Positions 54,202-63,302 are shown, numbered from the stretch's first letter. The stretch: DNA of 64,000 bases from Saccharopolyspora gloriosae (GCF_014203325.1 NZ_JACHIV010000001.1:4341501-4405500), one strand, 5' to 3'. Translations and numbers: made by a program. The notes: generated from the letters alone by a model not told the origin.

Positions 54202-55743
54202 ATGAGCGCGCCCTCCGGTGACGCCGAACTCGGCGAGTTCGGCTACACCAACAAACTGAAGAGGACCCTCGGGTCGTTCCACACGTTCGCCGCGGGCATC
54301 AGCTACATCTCGGTGCTGACCGGCACCTTCCAGCTGTCGTACTTCGGGTTGTCCTTCGGCGGTCCCGCCTACTGGTGGTCCTGGCCGATGGTCTTCTTCG
54401 GCCAGCTGATGGTGGCGTTGAGCTTCGCGGAGCTGGCCTCGCACTACCCGATCGCCGGGTCCATCTACAACTGGTCGAAGCGGCTCGGCGGCAAGCACGT
54501 CGCCTGGCTCGCGGGCTGGATGATGCTGCTGGCCTCGATCGTGTCGATCGCGGCGACGGCGCTGGCCTACCAGCACACGCTGCCGCAGATCTGGGGCGCC
54601 TTCCAGGTCATCGGTGACGGATCGGGCACGACGGAAGCCGCCAACGGGGTGCTGCTGGCTTCCGGGCTGATCGTGTTCACCACGCTGATCAACGCGTTCG
54701 GCGTGAAGCTGATGGCCCGGATCAACAGCGCGGGCGTGGCGATCGAACTGGTCGCGGCGGTGCTGCTGATCCTGGTGCTGGCGGTGTTCGCGACCCGCGG
54801 ACCCGAAGTCGTGCTCGACACGCAGGGCACCGGTTCGGCCTACGGCGGCAGCGGTTACCTGGGTGCGTTCCTCGTCGCCGCGATCGCCTCCTCCTACGTG
54901 ATGTACGGCTTCGACACGGCGTCCTCGCTGGGCGAGGAGTCGATCGACCCGCACCGCAACGCGCCGAAGGCGATCCTGCGGTCGCTGATCGCGTCGTTCG
55001 TGCTCGGCGGGCTGATCATCCTGCTGGCGCTGATGGCCGCCCGCGACCTCACCGCGCCGCAGCTGACCGAGGACGGGCTCCAGTTCGTGCTCACCGACGC
55101 GCTCGGCCCGCTGGTGGGCAGGTTGTTCCTGCTGGTGGTGTTCGTGGCGATCACGGTGTGCGTGCTGGCCGTGCACACCGCGGCGATCCGCATCGCGTTC
55201 GCGATGGCCCGCGACAACGCGCTGCCCGGCGGTTCGAAGCTGGCGCGGGTCAGCCCGCGGTTCCAGACTCCGGTGATCCCGGCGATCGTGATCGGCGTGC
55301 TGGCGGTGGCGATGCTGGTGTTCAACATCGGCCAGCCGCAGATCTTCTCCGCCGTGACCAGCCTCGCGATCATCCTGATCTACATCTCCTACCTGCTGGT
55401 GACGATCCCGATGCTGGTGGCCCGGCTGCGCGGCAAGTGGTCGTCGGAGAAGCAGGAAGGGCGCTTCTCGCTGGGCCGCTGGGGTCTGCCGGTCAACATC
55501 GCGGCCGTGCTGTGGGGCCTCGGCATGACGGTGAACCTGGCCTGGCCGCGCAACGAGGTCTACAACGCCGAACCGCCGTTCCACTGGTACCTGCAGTGGA
55601 TCTCGGTGCTGTTCGTCGGCATCACGGCCGGTGGCGGCTTCGCCTACTACTGGTTCGTGCAGCGGCACCGCATCGGCGTGCTCGCCGACCACGCCGCGAA
55701 CGCTTCGGAAGACACCGAGGACCCGAAACCTGCCCTGTCCTGA
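54202..55743 (+). CDS. APC-superfamily amino-acid/choline-type permease
   Basis: 513 residues, about 12 membrane helices. The helix 1 motif is near FHTFAAGISYISVLTG, SFAELASHYPIAGSIYNW lies near helix 2/3, and GFDTASSLGEESIDP is the APC motif. It is codirectional with betA 20 nt downstream, so it probably imports choline or a related amine for the two oxidation enzymes; cargo is inferred from context. Confidence 0.88.
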   Translation: MSAPSGDAELGEFGYTNKLKRTLGSFHTFAAGISYISVLTGTFQLSYFGLSFGGPAYWWSWPMVFFGQLMVALSFAELASHYPIAGSIYNWSKRLGGKHVAWLAGWMMLLASIVSIAATALAYQHTLPQIWGAFQVIGDGSGTTEAANGVLLASGLIVFTTLINAFGVKLMARINSAGVAIELVAAVLLILVLAVFATRGPEVVLDTQGTGSAYGGSGYLGAFLVAAIASSYVMYGFDTASSLGEESIDPHRNAPKAILRSLIASFVLGGLIILLALMAARDLTAPQLTEDGLQFVLTDALGPLVGRLFLLVVFVAITVCVLAVHTAAIRIAFAMARDNALPGGSKLARVSPRFQTPVIPAIVIGVLAVAMLVFNIGQPQIFSAVTSLAIILIYISYLLVTIPMLVARLRGKWSSEKQEGRFSLGRWGLPVNIAAVLWGLGMTVNLAWPRNEVYNAEPPFHWYLQWISVLFVGITAGGGFAYYWFVQRHRIGVLADHAANASEDTEDPKPALS

Positions 55744-55763
55744 GCGGAAACGGAGCTGTGACC

Positions 55764-57317
55764 ATGACCGAAGAGTTCGACTACGTGGTCGTCGGCGGCG
55801 GTAGCGCGGGTGCCGCGGTCGCCGCACGACTGTCCGAGGACCCGTCCACCACGGTGTGCCTGCTGGAGGCCGGTCCGTCCGACGTGGGCGACAAGGCGAT
55901 CCTGGAGCTGGACCGCTGGATGGCACTGCTGGAATCCGGCTACGACTGGGACTACCTGGTGGAGCCGCAGGAGCAGGGCAACTCGCACATGCGCCACGCC
56001 CGCGCCCGCGTGCTCGGCGGCTGCTCCTCGCACAACTCGTGCATCGCGTTCTGGGCGCCCGCCGAGGACCTCGACGAGTGGGAGCGGATGGGCGCCACCG
56101 GCTGGGGCGCGAAGGACATCTTCCCGCTGTACAAGCGGCTGGAGACCAACGACGGCCCCGGCGACCACCACGGCCGCAGCGGCCCGGTGACGCTGCGCAG
56201 CGTGCCGCCGAAGGACCCGTCCGGGGTGGCGCTGCTCCAGGCGTGCGAGCAGGCGGGCATCCCGATCACCGAGTTCAACTCGGGCAAGACCGTCACGCAC
56301 GGCGCGAACTGGTTCCAGATCAACGCCCGCGAGGACGGCACCCGCTCGTCGTCCTCGGTGTCCTACCTGCACCCGATCATCGGCAAGCGCCCGAACCTGG
56401 AGGTGCGCACCGACGTGCGCGCCAAGAAGGTCGTGTTCGACGGCAAGCGCGCCACCGGCGTGCACTACCTCGACCCCGACCTCATCCACACCCGCACGGT
56501 GCGGGCGCGGCGCGAGGTGGTGCTGTCCACCGGCGCCATCGACACGCCGAAGCTGCTGATGCTCTCCGGCATCGGCCCGGCCGAGCACCTGCGCGAGGTG
56601 GGCGTGGACGTGCTCGTCGACTCCCCCGGCGTGGGCTCGAACCTCCAGGACCACCCGGAGGGCGTCATCGGCTGGGACGCGAAGCAGCCGATGCCCACCG
56701 AATCGACCCAGTGGTGGGAGATCGGCATCTTCACCACCACCGAGCCGGGACTGGACCGGCCGGACCTGATGTTCCACTACGGTTCGGTGCCGTTCGACAT
56801 GCACACCGCGCGGCAGGGCTACCCGACGACGGAGAACGGCTTCTGCCTGACGCCGAACGTCACCCGCAGCCGCTCCATCGGCACCGTCCGGTTGCGCACC
56901 CGCGACTTCCGGGACAAGCCGCGCGTCGACCCGCGGTACTTCACCGACCCGCACGACATCCGGGTGATGACCCACGGCATCAAGCTGGCCCGGGAGATCG
57001 TGTCGCAGCAGGCCATGCAGGGCTGGGCGGGCGCCGAGCTGCACCCCGGCCCGGACGTGCGAACCGACGACGAGATCGCCGACTACATCCGCAAGACGCA
57101 CAACACCGTGTACCACCCGGCCGCGTCGGTGCCGATGGGCGCCGACGACGACCCGAACGCACCGCTGGACGCGCGGCTGCGCGTGAAGGGCGTCGAAGGT
57201 CTGCGGGTGGCGGACGCCTCGGCGATGCCGTTCCTGGTGGCGGTGAACCCGAACATCACCACCATGGCCATCGGCGAGAAGTGCTCCGACCTCCTCAAGG
57301 AGGACAACGCGGGGTGA
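55764..57317 (+). CDS. betA: GMC oxidoreductase, choline dehydrogenase-type
   Basis: 517 residues from ATG at 55764, GGAG 8 nt upstream; GTG at 55758 is also in frame. FAD-dependent. The ADP-binding loop is VVVGGGSAGAAVAARLSED, with the Glu of LLEAGPSD. RVLGGCSSHNSCIAFW is GMC signature 1, STGAIDTPKLLMLSGIGPA is signature 2, and YHPAASVPMG holds the active-site His. The end is MPFLVAVNPNITTMAIGEK. Oxidation of choline to betaine aldehyde is the likely reaction. Confidence 0.87.
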   Translation: MTEEFDYVVVGGGSAGAAVAARLSEDPSTTVCLLEAGPSDVGDKAILELDRWMALLESGYDWDYLVEPQEQGNSHMRHARARVLGGCSSHNSCIAFWAPAEDLDEWERMGATGWGAKDIFPLYKRLETNDGPGDHHGRSGPVTLRSVPPKDPSGVALLQACEQAGIPITEFNSGKTVTHGANWFQINAREDGTRSSSSVSYLHPIIGKRPNLEVRTDVRAKKVVFDGKRATGVHYLDPDLIHTRTVRARREVVLSTGAIDTPKLLMLSGIGPAEHLREVGVDVLVDSPGVGSNLQDHPEGVIGWDAKQPMPTESTQWWEIGIFTTTEPGLDRPDLMFHYGSVPFDMHTARQGYPTTENGFCLTPNVTRSRSIGTVRLRTRDFRDKPRVDPRYFTDPHDIRVMTHGIKLAREIVSQQAMQGWAGAELHPGPDVRTDDEIADYIRKTHNTVYHPAASVPMGADDDPNAPLDARLRVKGVEGLRVADASAMPFLVAVNPNITTMAIGEKCSDLLKEDNAG

Positions 57318-57340
57318 GGCATCCGTCCTGACCTGCTTAG

Positions 57341-57401
57341 CGGGTCGGGTGGCGGAACCTCAGCGGCTTCGCCACTGACACGACGAAGATCGAAAGATCA
57401 T
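57341..57401 (+). repeat. Short mosaic repeat, copy 5 (type A leader fused to type B)
   Basis: CGGGTGGCGGAACCTCAG (57346-57363), the leader of the long hairpins, runs straight into CAGCGGC-TTC-GCCACTG and then ACGAAGATCGAAAGATCAT. The latter is the type B module otherwise found at 38991-39033. The long hairpin core is absent. It lies between the convergent betA and amidohydrolase genes. Confidence 0.82.
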
Positions 57402-57427
57402 TCTGTTCGAGCGCCCCAGTCGTGGCG

Positions 57428-57472
57428 CGAGAGAGATGGCCTTTCCGGCCCCCGTTCCGGAGGGGCCGTCTC
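57428..57472. terminator. Weak hairpin between convergent genes
   Basis: CGGCCCC (57446-57452) / GGGGCCG (57462-57468) with a 9-nt spacer, flanked by GAGA / TCTC, in the gap between betA and the amidohydrolase gene. Plausible but imperfect. Confidence 0.4.
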
Positions 57473-57569
57473 GCGTTCGGGTCCGCGCTGCGGCGGTCGG
57501 CTCTCCGGATGCCGGTCACCGTGATCGCTGAGCGGGCGGCCTCGGGGGCCGGGCGCGTTCACGACCGGG

Positions 57570-58559
57570 TCACGGGTCGGCGAGGCCGAAGAGCGCTTCC
57601 GCATTGGCGTGCGTGATCTTCCGCCGGTCCCCGGGGTCGGGGAGCTCGTTCAGCAAGCCGCCGACGGCCGTGGCGTCGACCCGGTGGAAGGGGTAGTCGC
57701 CGGAGAACAGGATGCGGTCGGTGCTGGTGTAGTCCAGCGCGTGGCGCAGCAGCCGCGGCGCCAGCATGCCGCTGGTCGCGATGTGGATGTTGGTCCGGAA
57801 GTAGTCGGCGACGCGCCGTTCGAGGTGGGTCGCGACGTTCGACAGGCCGTCGACGCGGTCCAGCGCGAACAGCAGCATCTCGCCCCAGTGCCCCAGCACG
57901 ACCTGCAGGTCGGGGTGGCGGTCGAACGTGCCGCGCACGATGAGGCGCAGCACCGCGAGACCCGCCTCGACGTGCCATCCCCAGCCGAAGGTGGCCAGCG
58001 CGAGGCCGGTCATCGGGTCGAATCCGCCGAAGGACGCCTCCCGGACCGCGTCCGGCGGGATCTGGGGATGCAGGAAGATCGGCTTGCCCGCTTTCGCGGC
58101 GGTCGCGAGCAGGTCGTCGTTGGCGGGGTCGTCCAGCGGTCGTTCGCCGCTGCGGCCGTAAGACATGATCCCGACGTGCGCGGGGTCGCCCGCGATCCGC
58201 TCCAGTTCGGCGACGGCCGCCTCCGGGTCGGACATCGGCAACGTCGTCATCGCCCGCAACCGAGCCGGATGGCGCCTGACGGCCTCGCTGACCTGGTCGT
58301 TCGCGTCCCGGCTGAGCTCGATCGCCTCGCGAGCCGGGAGACCGTGCGTCCCGGGCGGGGCGATCGAGAGGATCTGCACGTCGACGCCCGCCGCGTCCAT
58401 GGCCTCGATCCGCCGGTCGCCGATGTCGAGCAGGCGCTCGGGGATGTCGCCCCGGTCGTTGAGCACCACGCTCTCGTCCCGCGCACCCGCCGGTCGGGAG
58501 CGCAGCGCGCGGTCGATCCCCTCGGTGGTCCAGTGCTCCTCGATCGCGATGAGTCTCAA
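57570..58559 (-). CDS. ACMSD/gamma-resorcylate decarboxylase-type amidohydrolase
   Basis: 329 residues. The N-terminus is LRLIAIEEHW, matching the Glu-x-His metal motif of resorcylate-type decarboxylases rather than the His-x-His of hydrolases. Later metal/catalytic blocks are IFLHPQIPPD, VLGHWGE and FSGDYPFHRVDAT. The start appears to be TTG at 58559, with AAAGGGGGG 4 nt upstream. It probably decarboxylates an aromatic or dienoic acid. It is divergent from a TetR regulator with shared half-sites in between. Confidence 0.8.
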   Translation of the reverse strand: MRLIAIEEHWTTEGIDRALRSRPAGARDESVVLNDRGDIPERLLDIGDRRIEAMDAAGVDVQILSIAPPGTHGLPAREAIELSRDANDQVSEAVRRHPARLRAMTTLPMSDPEAAVAELERIAGDPAHVGIMSYGRSGERPLDDPANDDLLATAAKAGKPIFLHPQIPPDAVREASFGGFDPMTGLALATFGWGWHVEAGLAVLRLIVRGTFDRHPDLQVVLGHWGEMLLFALDRVDGLSNVATHLERRVADYFRTNIHIATSGMLAPRLLRHALDYTSTDRILFSGDYPFHRVDATAVGGLLNELPDPGDRRKITHANAEALFGLADP

Positions 58560-58570
58560 CGCACCCCCCT

Positions 58571-58613
58571 TTCGCTCATGCAGCGTTGAGCGAGCATAGC
58601 AGGTTCGCTCAAC
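58571..58613. promoter_or_regulatory. Candidate TetR operator with three half-sites
   Basis: GTTGAGCGA (58585-58593) and TCGCTCAAC (58605-58613) form a 9-bp perfect inverted repeat with an 11-nt spacer. A third TTCGCTCA lies at 58571-58578. The region is shared by the decarboxylase-like gene (left) and the TetR gene (right). Confidence 0.55.
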
Positions 58614-58622
58614 GGATGTAGA

Positions 58623-59189
58623 GTGAAGCGCGTGGACGAACCGAAGACGCGCGCGGCCAAACGCGCCGCCACCGCTCAGCAGATCCTCGAAGCCGCCCAG
58701 GACGAGTTCGGCGAACACGGGCTGGAAGGATCGACCGTCCGCGGTATCGCACACCGGGCCGGAGTTGACCCGTCCCTGGTCATCCAGCACTACGGCTCGA
58801 AGAACGACCTCTTCGCCATCGCGATCCGGCTCCCCCGCGACAGCACCGGGCACGACGTCGCCGAGCACCTCTTCGACGTCCTCGACGTCCGCCTGGGCGA
58901 GCTCCCGGCGGAAACCCGCGCGCTCGTGCGGTCCATGCTCACCGCGCCGGAGGCGACGGCGGCCATGCGGGAGTTCCTCGACGAACGGACCGCGAACCTC
59001 GCGCGCGGCGGGGACGACGACGCGGAACTGCGAGCCGCGCTGACCGTCAGCAGCATCCTCGGGCTGACGATCGCGCGGCACTTCCTCAAGCTCGACGCGC
59101 TCGCCGAGATCTCCGAGGAGCAGGTCGAGAACACCGTCCGCCCGTGGATCACCGCCGCGCTCGGCGACGACGTCGACCTGTCCCGCTGA
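58623..59189 (+). CDS. TetR-family transcriptional regulator
   Basis: 188 residues. The helix-turn-helix is ILEAAQDEFGEHGLEGSTVR and IAHRAGVDPSLVIQHYGSKN. The C-terminal domain has LTAPEATAAMREFLDER. GTG at 58623 or GTG at 58632 (MDEPKTRA...) may be the start. The inverted repeat just upstream suggests self-control and control of the divergent amidohydrolase. Confidence 0.87.
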   Translation: MKRVDEPKTRAAKRAATAQQILEAAQDEFGEHGLEGSTVRGIAHRAGVDPSLVIQHYGSKNDLFAIAIRLPRDSTGHDVAEHLFDVLDVRLGELPAETRALVRSMLTAPEATAAMREFLDERTANLARGGDDDAELRAALTVSSILGLTIARHFLKLDALAEISEEQVENTVRPWITAALGDDVDLSR

Positions 59190-59196
59190 ACGCCGG

Positions 59197-60105
59197 TCAG
59201 GCCGCCAGGTGTTCGGCGAAGAAGCCTGCCAGCTCCGCCACCGCGGGGGTGACGTGCTCGTCGCGGTCGTAGAGGTCCACGTGGGTGGCGCCCTCGATGA
59301 CGTGCAGCCGCGCGGGTCCGGTCGCCGCCGCGACCGCCTCCCGGCTGTGGTGCGCGGTCTCGGCCTCCGAACCGGCGATCATCAGCAGCGGGCGGGGCGC
59401 GAGCAGCCCGATCATCGCGAAGGAGTCGTGCAGCGCGACCCGGTCGAGGTCGCGCACCAACCGGGTGCCGCCGGCGCGCGGGTGGGCGCCGCGCGCGGTG
59501 CGGTAGTACTCCCAGGTCTCCCGGTCCTGGCGGGACGCGGAATCCCGCATCTCGTCCGGGACCCACGGCACTCGCAGCGGCTCCTCGCCCCGCGCCTCGG
59601 CGGTGCGCAGCGCCCCGGCCCGGGCGAGCAGGTCGTCGAGCACCGCGGGGTCCTGCTTGCCGTCGATTCCCTCACGGAGGACCTTGCCGAAGTCGCCCGC
59701 GCTGACGGTGGCCACGGCCTTGATCCGCCGGTCGGTTTGCGCGGCGTATGGGACGTAGCCGCCGGAGGCGCAGATGCCCAGTGCCCCGATCCGCTCCGGG
59801 TCGATCTCCGGGCGGGTGCCGAGGTGGCTCACCGCCGAGCGGATGTCCTCGGCGCGCTGGGCAGGGTCCTCCGTGCCGCGCGGTTCGCCTTCGCTCTCAC
59901 CCTGGTAGGCGGCGTCGAAGATCAGCACGGCGAACCCTTCGCGGACCAGGCGTTCGCCGTAGATCGTCGGGCTCTGCTCCTTCACCCCGCCGCCGGGATG
60001 GGAGATGACGAGGCCCGGGAGCCGTTCGGCGGGGCGGTCGTCCGGGGTGAGCAGGACCCCGGCGAGGGCGAGACCGCTGCTGGGGAAGGTGACCGGTGTC
60101 TTCAT
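59197..60105 (-). CDS. Alpha/beta hydrolase (dienelactone hydrolase/YcjY-like)
   Basis: 302 residues from ATG at 60105. GVLLTPDD and ISHPGGGVKEQSP are the oxyanion segment, and AYQGESEG follows. The nucleophile elbow reads LGICASGGY; relatives have G-x-C/S-x-G-G here, so Cys is the probable nucleophile. The late catalytic triad region is EGATHVDLYDRDEH. The substrate is not known. It converges on the TetR gene with an 7-bp gap and lies divergent from an XRE regulator. Confidence 0.82.
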   Translation of the reverse strand: MKTPVTFPSSGLALAGVLLTPDDRPAERLPGLVISHPGGGVKEQSPTIYGERLVREGFAVLIFDAAYQGESEGEPRGTEDPAQRAEDIRSAVSHLGTRPEIDPERIGALGICASGGYVPYAAQTDRRIKAVATVSAGDFGKVLREGIDGKQDPAVLDDLLARAGALRTAEARGEEPLRVPWVPDEMRDSASRQDRETWEYYRTARGAHPRAGGTRLVRDLDRVALHDSFAMIGLLAPRPLLMIAGSEAETAHHSREAVAAATGPARLHVIEGATHVDLYDRDEHVTPAVAELAGFFAEHLAA

Positions 60106-60250
60106 GCGCTTCTTCCGACGGAGGGCTTCGCGGGCGGCGACTGCCGCCGCGTCGAGGTTCGCCCGGATCGGACGCCGCGAGCAGAGCCGGTCGTGTCCTA
60201 GGACAGCGCTGTCCCAGGACCCGCCCGCCGCTCGCTGCAAGACTGGTGGC

Positions 60251-61102
60251 ATGACCGACGCGGCGCACCGCAGCGAACTGGGCGACTTCCTCCGGGCCCG
60301 GCGCGGGCAGCTGAGTCCCGCCGCGGTGGGGCTGCCCGGCTCCGGCGGCAGGCGGCGGGTGCGGGGCCTGCGCCGGGAAGAAGTGGCCGCGCTGACCTCG
60401 ATCAGCACCGACCACTACACCCGCCTGGAGCAGGGCCGCAGGCAGGCTTCGGAACCGGTGCTGGACGCCCTCGCGCGCGTCCTGCGGCTCGGGGACGACG
60501 AACGCGCCTACCTGTTCGGGCTGTCCGGCAAGGACGCCGCCCCGCCCGGCCACCGGGTCGTGCAGGAGGCCCGGCCGCAGCTGCGGCGGCTGCTGGACGA
60601 CCTCACCGGCACGCCGGCCGTGGTCCTGGGCCGCCGCACCGACGTGCTCGCGTGGAACCCGATGGCCGCCGCGCTGTTCCTCGACTTCGCCCGGATTCCG
60701 CCGCAGCAGCGGAATTTCGTGCGGCTGGTGTTCACCGATCCGGCCTTCCGGGCGCTGTACCCGGATTGGGAGCACACTGCGCAGGCCTGCGCGGCGCAGC
60801 TGCGCATGGAGGCCGCGCTGGATCCGGACGATCCGGCGCTAGCCGAGCTGGTCGGCGAGCTCTCGGCGCTGGATCCGGATTTCCGGCGGTGGTGGGGCGC
60901 CCACGAGGTCGCCGTGCGCAGCGAGGGCGCCAAGCGGCTGTGCCACCCGATCGCCGGAGATCTCACGCTCGACTGGTCGACGCTCACCTGCGCCACCGAT
61001 CCCGGCCAGCAGCTCATCGCGCTCACCGCGGAGCCTGGCACTCCCGGCGACGACGGCCTGCGCCTGCTCGCCGCGCGCGTGCGCGACGAGGCCGAACACT
61101 AG
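60251..61102 (+). CDS. XRE-family regulator with MmyB-like ligand domain
   Basis: 283 residues from ATG at 60251. Helix-turn-helix LRREEVAALTSISTDHYTRL is characteristic of the actinobacterial MmyB subgroup. The C-terminal PAS-like domain includes TDVLAWNPMAAALF, LVFTDPAFRALYPDW and VRSEGAKRLCHPIAGDL. Such proteins bind fatty acids or small lipids. It is divergent from the alpha/beta hydrolase gene, 145 bp away, which is its likely target. Confidence 0.9.
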   Translation: MTDAAHRSELGDFLRARRGQLSPAAVGLPGSGGRRRVRGLRREEVAALTSISTDHYTRLEQGRRQASEPVLDALARVLRLGDDERAYLFGLSGKDAAPPGHRVVQEARPQLRRLLDDLTGTPAVVLGRRTDVLAWNPMAAALFLDFARIPPQQRNFVRLVFTDPAFRALYPDWEHTAQACAAQLRMEAALDPDDPALAELVGELSALDPDFRRWWGAHEVAVRSEGAKRLCHPIAGDLTLDWSTLTCATDPGQQLIALTAEPGTPGDDGLRLLAARVRDEAEH

Positions 61103-61159
61103 GCGCCGCAGGGGTTTCCGGACTCCGAGGCGATCCGGTCCGCGCGCCGTCGATCGTCG

Positions 61160-61207
61160 TTGACGGGACACCCGAACCCAAGTAACTTGTTGATCAACCA
61201 GTAAGTT
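61160..61207 (+). promoter_or_regulatory. Promoter with overlapping palindromic operator
   Basis: TTGACG (61160-61165) and TAACTT (61183-61188) are separated by 17 nt, a good -35/-10 pair. Overlapping the -10 is AACTT-GTTGATCAAC-CAGTAAGTT, with GTTGATCAAC (61189-61198) a perfect palindrome. A TetR gene lies 0.6 kb downstream. This would control the SnoaL-like gene and the regulator. Confidence 0.5.
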
Positions 61208-61290
61208 CCGGAGAACTCCGCTGCCGGTCGTCGTCCTCGCGCCGCGACGACCGGCCGCGGACCCCGCCACGAACTCCCCCGAAGGAAGCC

Positions 61291-61743
61291 ATGATCTCCG
61301 ACGAGCTCCGCACCCGCCGCCTCGCCATCATCGACGAGCACATGAACACCGAGGTCACCCACGAGTTCGACCTCACCCTGGAGACGTTCCACGGGCACCC
61401 GCACTACGAGATCATGCCCACCGGCCAGGTCTTCGACGGCGCGGAAGCGGTCATGGGCTACTACCGCACGACCCGCGAGGCGTTCCCCGACCAGCGCCAC
61501 GACAACGTCCGCACGCACGTCTCCGACGAGACGATCATCGTCGAGTTCGACCTGCTCGGCACCAACCTCGGCGAGTTCTACGGCATGCCGCCCACCGGGA
61601 AGTCCTTCCGAGTTCCGGTGATCGCCGTGTTCTTCTTCGAGGAGGACCGGATCGTCAACGAACGCGTCTACTTCGACAGCGCGAGCCTGGTGAACCAGAT
61701 CGGCCGCGGCGAACTGCTCGCCCTGGTCGGCCAGGAACTGTGA
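61291..61743 (+). CDS. SnoaL-like / NTF2-fold protein
   Basis: 150-residue alpha+beta cone fold protein. TLETFHGHPHYEIMPTGQVFDG and YYRTTREAFPDQRH are typical of the SnoaL ester cyclase-like group; the end is FFEEDRIVNERVYFD. Members act as small cyclases, isomerases or ligand sensors, and the function here is unknown. Preceded by a promoter-like site at 61160 and followed 38 nt later by a TetR gene. Confidence 0.78.
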   Translation: MISDELRTRRLAIIDEHMNTEVTHEFDLTLETFHGHPHYEIMPTGQVFDGAEAVMGYYRTTREAFPDQRHDNVRTHVSDETIIVEFDLLGTNLGEFYGMPPTGKSFRVPVIAVFFFEEDRIVNERVYFDSASLVNQIGRGELLALVGQEL

Positions 61744-61781
61744 TCGCGGCGTCGCCCTGACACCACCGAGGAGGAATCCCG

Positions 61782-62408
61782 TTGAGCCGCCACGAATCCC
61801 GCCGCTCCCAGGAGGAACGGCGCGACGAGGCCGAACGCCGCCTGCTCGACGCCGCGGCGGAACTGATCGGCGAGGTCGGGCCGTCGAAGGTGACGCTGGC
61901 GGCCATCGGTCAGCGGGCCGGCTACAGCCGGGGCCTGGCGACGCACCACTTCGGTTCGAAACCGGCGCTGATGCGGCGGCTCGTCGACTCGGTGACCGAC
62001 CGGTTCCGGGAAGTGCTGCGCCCGGACGAGCTCCCCGCGAGCCCGCTCGACGCGGCACTGAGCCTGGTCGGCACCTACTTCGACGTCGTGGCCGACCTGC
62101 CCGCGACGCACCGGGCGCGACTGGTGCTGTGGGCCGACGCGGTGGCCACCGACTCCCCCGACGCGCGTTCCGCGATGACCACGGCCGACCGCGTGTTCCG
62201 CGAGGAGATCACGGCGGTGCTGGAACGCGGCAGGAGCACCGGCGAGGTCCCGGACTCGGTGCACCCCGACGGCCTCGCGACGGTGCTCATCGGGATGCTG
62301 CGCGGCGTCGCCCTGGAATCGATGATCGACGACACCGTGGACCTCGGCGCGTGCCGCGCGGAGGTCGAACGGCTGCTCACCGCGCGGCTGGCGACCGATG
62401 CGCCCTGA
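61782..62408 (+). CDS. TetR-family transcriptional regulator
   Basis: 208 residues from TTG at 61782 with GAGGAGG about 6 nt upstream. The helix-turn-helix is LLDAAAELIGEVGPSKVTLA and IGQRAGYSRGLATHHFGSK. It probably forms a transcript with the SnoaL-like gene and regulates it; the palindrome at 61184-61207 is the candidate site. Confidence 0.88.
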   Translation: MSRHESRRSQEERRDEAERRLLDAAAELIGEVGPSKVTLAAIGQRAGYSRGLATHHFGSKPALMRRLVDSVTDRFREVLRPDELPASPLDAALSLVGTYFDVVADLPATHRARLVLWADAVATDSPDARSAMTTADRVFREEITAVLERGRSTGEVPDSVHPDGLATVLIGMLRGVALESMIDDTVDLGACRAEVERLLTARLATDAP

Positions 62409-62510
62409 GCGGAACGCCCTCCGCAACCCCGCCCGTCGACCTAGGGTTTCGTTGACAGCCACCGGAAAACGACCGCGCCGGAGCGCGGCCGAGCACGGGA
62501 AGAGGCCCTC

Positions 62511-63287
62511 GTGAAGGTGCACCACCTCAACTGCGGCACCATGCGCTCGCTGGTCGCACCGCTGATCTGCCACGTGCTGCTGATCGAGACCGACGGCGGG
62601 CTGGCGCTCGTCGACACCGGGTTCGGCTTGCGCGACATCGCCGCGCCGGCGCAGCGCCTCGGGATGATCCGCCACCTGAACCGACCGGTCCTGGACTCCG
62701 AGGAAACAGCGGCCCACCAGGTCGAACGGCTCGGATTCCGCCGCGACGACGTCCGTCACATCGTGCTCACGCACTTCGACTCCGACCACATCGGCGGCCT
62801 GTCCGACTTCCCGGACGCCCAGGTGCACCTCACCTCCGCCGAGGCGGCGGGGGCGCTGAGCCCGTCGTCCGGGCAGGAACGGTCCCGGTACCGGCCGGTG
62901 CAGTGGGCGCACCACCCGAACCTCGTCGAGCACGGCGCCGACGGCGAAACGTGGCGAGGTTTCGCGGCGGCGGAGGAGCTCACCGGCATCGCCCCCGGCA
63001 TCGTGCTCATCCCGCTGCCCGGCCACACCCGAGGGCACGCGGCCGTCGCGGTGGACGCCGGCGAGCACTGGGTGCTGCACGCCGGTGACGCGTTCTTCCA
63101 CCGCAACACGCTCGACGGCGGCTCGGTGCCCGCGGCGCTGCGGGTGCAGGAGGCCGCCATCGCCCACGACCGGGCTCGGGTCCGCGACAACCACGCCCGC
63201 CTCGCGGAGCTGCACCAGCGGGGCGACCCGGACCTGGCGATCATCTGCGCCCACGACCCGGTGCTGTTCGAGCAGATGCGGGGCTGA
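62511..63287 (+). CDS. MBL-fold metallo-hydrolase (AHL lactonase-like)
   Basis: 258 residues. [11 protein letters not shown] is the HxxxDH metal motif, preceded by [20 protein letters not shown] and LHAGDAFFH supply further ligands, and [10 protein letters not shown] the last His. The spacing resembles AiiA/AhlD-type lactonases, but other family members hydrolyse different esters. The start is GTG at 62511. Confidence 0.83.
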   Translation: MKVHHLNCGTMRSLVAPLICHVLLIETDGGLALVDTGFGLRDIAAPAQRLGMIRHLNRPVLDSEETAAHQVERLGFRRDDVRHIVLTHFDSDHIGGLSDFPDAQVHLTSAEAAGALSPSSGQERSRYRPVQWAHHPNLVEHGADGETWRGFAAAEELTGIAPGIVLIPLPGHTRGHAAVAVDAGEHWVLHAGDAFFHRNTLDGGSVPAALRVQEAAIAHDRARVRDNHARLAELHQRGDPDLAIICAHDPVLFEQMRG

Positions 63288-63302
63288 CCTCCCGCCCGGA
63301 GG

